64,000 nt of DNA from Halopseudomonas phragmitis (GTDB lineage: Bacteria > Pseudomonadota > Gammaproteobacteria > Pseudomonadales > Pseudomonadaceae), in NCBI RefSeq assembly GCF_002056295.1, contig NZ_CP020100.1, positions 310,001 through 374,000 on the forward strand. The letters are read 5' to 3'. This document shows positions 63,249-64,000 of the stretch, in pieces; position 1 is the stretch's first letter; every line of letters starts with the position of its first letter. Made by a program: the position numbers and the translations under genes. Under the pieces are notes generated by a model. That model did no database searches. It was not told where the DNA came from and saw only the letters and a program-made list of their open reading frames with translations.

Positions 63249-64000
63249 ATGTTCGATCGGCACTATCAGGTATGGCCGGATCAGGTACCCAGGCAGCTTG
63301 AACTGCCCAACACCAATCTGTTCCACAACATCACGGTATCGGCGCTGCGCTACCCCGAGCACCCGGCGATCCTGTACTACGGCTCGGCAATCAGCTATCG
63401 CCAACTGCTCACCGAGGCCGAAGCACTGGCTGGCTATCTGCAGCAGGCCGGCGTCAAGGCCGGCGACCGTGTCCTGCTGTATATGCAGAACAGCCCGCAG
63501 TACATCATCGGCTTCTTCGCCATCCTGCGCGCCAATGCTGTCGTGGTGCCGGTCAACCCGATGAACCGCAGCGCCGAACTGGCCTATCTGATCGACGATA
63601 CCCAGGCCCAGGTCGCACTCTGCGCCGAAGAACTGCTGGAGTTCATCGCCCCGCAAGTAGGCATCAGCCATCTGCGAGAAATACTGGTCACGGCCTATAG
63701 CGAATACCTGAGCGAGCCGACCGACTTGTCGCTACCCGAAGCGGTTCTGCTCAAGCCCAGTGCTAGCGTTTCAACTGGAGTGACCCGCTGGCAACAGGCC
63801 CTGGCAGCCGCTTGTGCACCACCACCTCTGAGTGCCGGCCCCGATGATCTGGCGGTAATCCCCTACAGCTCCGGCACCACAGGCAATCCCAAGGGCTGCG
63901 CCCACACCCATCACAGCGTACTGGCCTCAGCGGTATACGGTGCGGTCTGGACCAACGCCCAGCATGACGTGGTACACCTGGTCTCAGTCCCGATGTTTCA
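63249..64000 (+). CDS. AMP-dependent acyl-CoA synthetase/ligase (partial, C-terminus off the right edge)
   Basis: The first 250 residues of an ANL-superfamily enzyme that activates a carboxylic acid with ATP and CoA, probably a medium- or long-chain fatty-acid CoA ligase. The N-terminal domain shows HPAILYYGSAISYRQLLTEAEALAGYL and the P-loop IPYSSGTTGNPKGCAHTH. Start ATG 63249 follows a GGGGG stretch. Neither the later adenylation motifs nor the C-terminal lid is visible. Divergent from leuA. Confidence 0.88.
   Translation, partial: MFDRHYQVWPDQVPRQLELPNTNLFHNITVSALRYPEHPAILYYGSAISYRQLLTEAEALAGYLQQAGVKAGDRVLLYMQNSPQYIIGFFAILRANAVVVPVNPMNRSAELAYLIDDTQAQVALCAEELLEFIAPQVGISHLREILVTAYSEYLSEPTDLSLPEAVLLKPSASVSTGVTRWQQALAAACAPPPLSAGPDDLAVIPYSSGTTGNPKGCAHTHHSVLASAVYGAVWTNAQHDVVHLVSVPMF

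Noticed and set aside
63151-63564. 137-codon plus-strand frame overlapping the acyl-CoA synthetase start
   Set aside because: It is the wrong frame of the synthetase gene; the frame from ATG 63249 carries the ANL motifs.

Overview
This 64 kb window is a chromosomal segment of a GC-rich gammaproteobacterium of the Pseudomonadaceae (Pseudomonas sensu lato). The evidence is gene content and order. From memory of PAO1, the blocks tldD-nitrilase-yhdP-rng-maf-mreDCB / gatCAB / rlpA-like and hpt-upp-uraA ... hemH ... phrB-pagL-murI-moeB-prmC-prfA-hemA-TPR-lolB-ispE-tRNA-Gln-prs-rplY-pth-ychF ... can-rimI-holD follow two P. aeruginosa blocks (roughly PA4474-PA4485 and PA4642-PA4679). I cannot name the species. 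I saw no prophage, insertion sequence, CRISPR array, rRNA operon or transcription-factor gene. Almost everything is core genome, packed into short-overlap operons.

Layout. 0-2.3 kb: the end of an ABC ATPase gene, a GST-like gene, and a tightly divergent pair (GIY-YIG endonuclease and a half-length asparaginase). 2.5-13.4 kb, minus strand: a cell-shape and RNA-processing operon mreB-mreC-mreD-maf-rng-yhdP-nitrilase-tldD. 13.7-17.4 kb, plus: gatCAB and an RlpA-like lipoprotein. 17.5-26 kb: BetT, YajG, three small conserved genes, a DauA-type SulP carrier, hpt, upp-uraA. 26-30.2 kb, minus: a minor-pilin operon pilV-pilW-pilX-pilY1-pilE with an unusually short PilY1. 30.4-34 kb: a hydroxyacid dehydrogenase, a LysE exporter, hemH and a TIGR01777 epimerase. 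34.2-42 kb, plus: a renalase-type flavoprotein, then a seven-gene operon (DUF523/DUF1722, photolyase, NTF2-like, amine-oxidase-like flavoprotein, DUF1365, Cfa-type methyltransferase, DUF2878). 42-47.4 kb, minus: pagL and murI-moeB-prmC-prfA-hemA. 47.5-57.6 kb, plus: TPR lipoprotein-lolB-ispE-tRNA(Gln)-prs, rplY-pth-ychF, a large DUF748 protein and tRNA(Met). 57.7-63 kb, minus: leuA-holD-rimI-can-EamA-a homoisocitrate-dehydrogenase-like gene. The right edge cuts an acyl-CoA-synthetase gene.

The most interesting signal is in 34-42 kb. Two dyads match the consensus I recall for the class II LitR (PplR, MerR-family photosensor) operator of P. putida, T(G/A)TACA-N12-TGTA(C/T)A. One is a perfect match, TATACA-N12-TGTACA at 34087-34110, between the divergent hemH/epimerase and renalase units. 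The other, TATACA-N12-CGTATA, lies inside a perfect 10-bp inverted repeat (35224-35257) in front of the seven-gene operon. The MerR gene that sits beside phrB in other pseudomonads is absent here. I therefore infer a light-responsive DNA-repair, flavin and membrane-lipid-modification regulon with a regulator encoded elsewhere.

Other points: a probable ATT start codon for mreC placed after a strong hairpin, a terminator-like hairpin in the rplY leader, a pilus cluster in the slot where PAO1 has chaperone-usher genes, and the cryptic pseudomonad psi subunit (HolD) downstream of leuA. Starts were chosen from ribosome-binding sites and family alignments recalled from memory; no database search was run.
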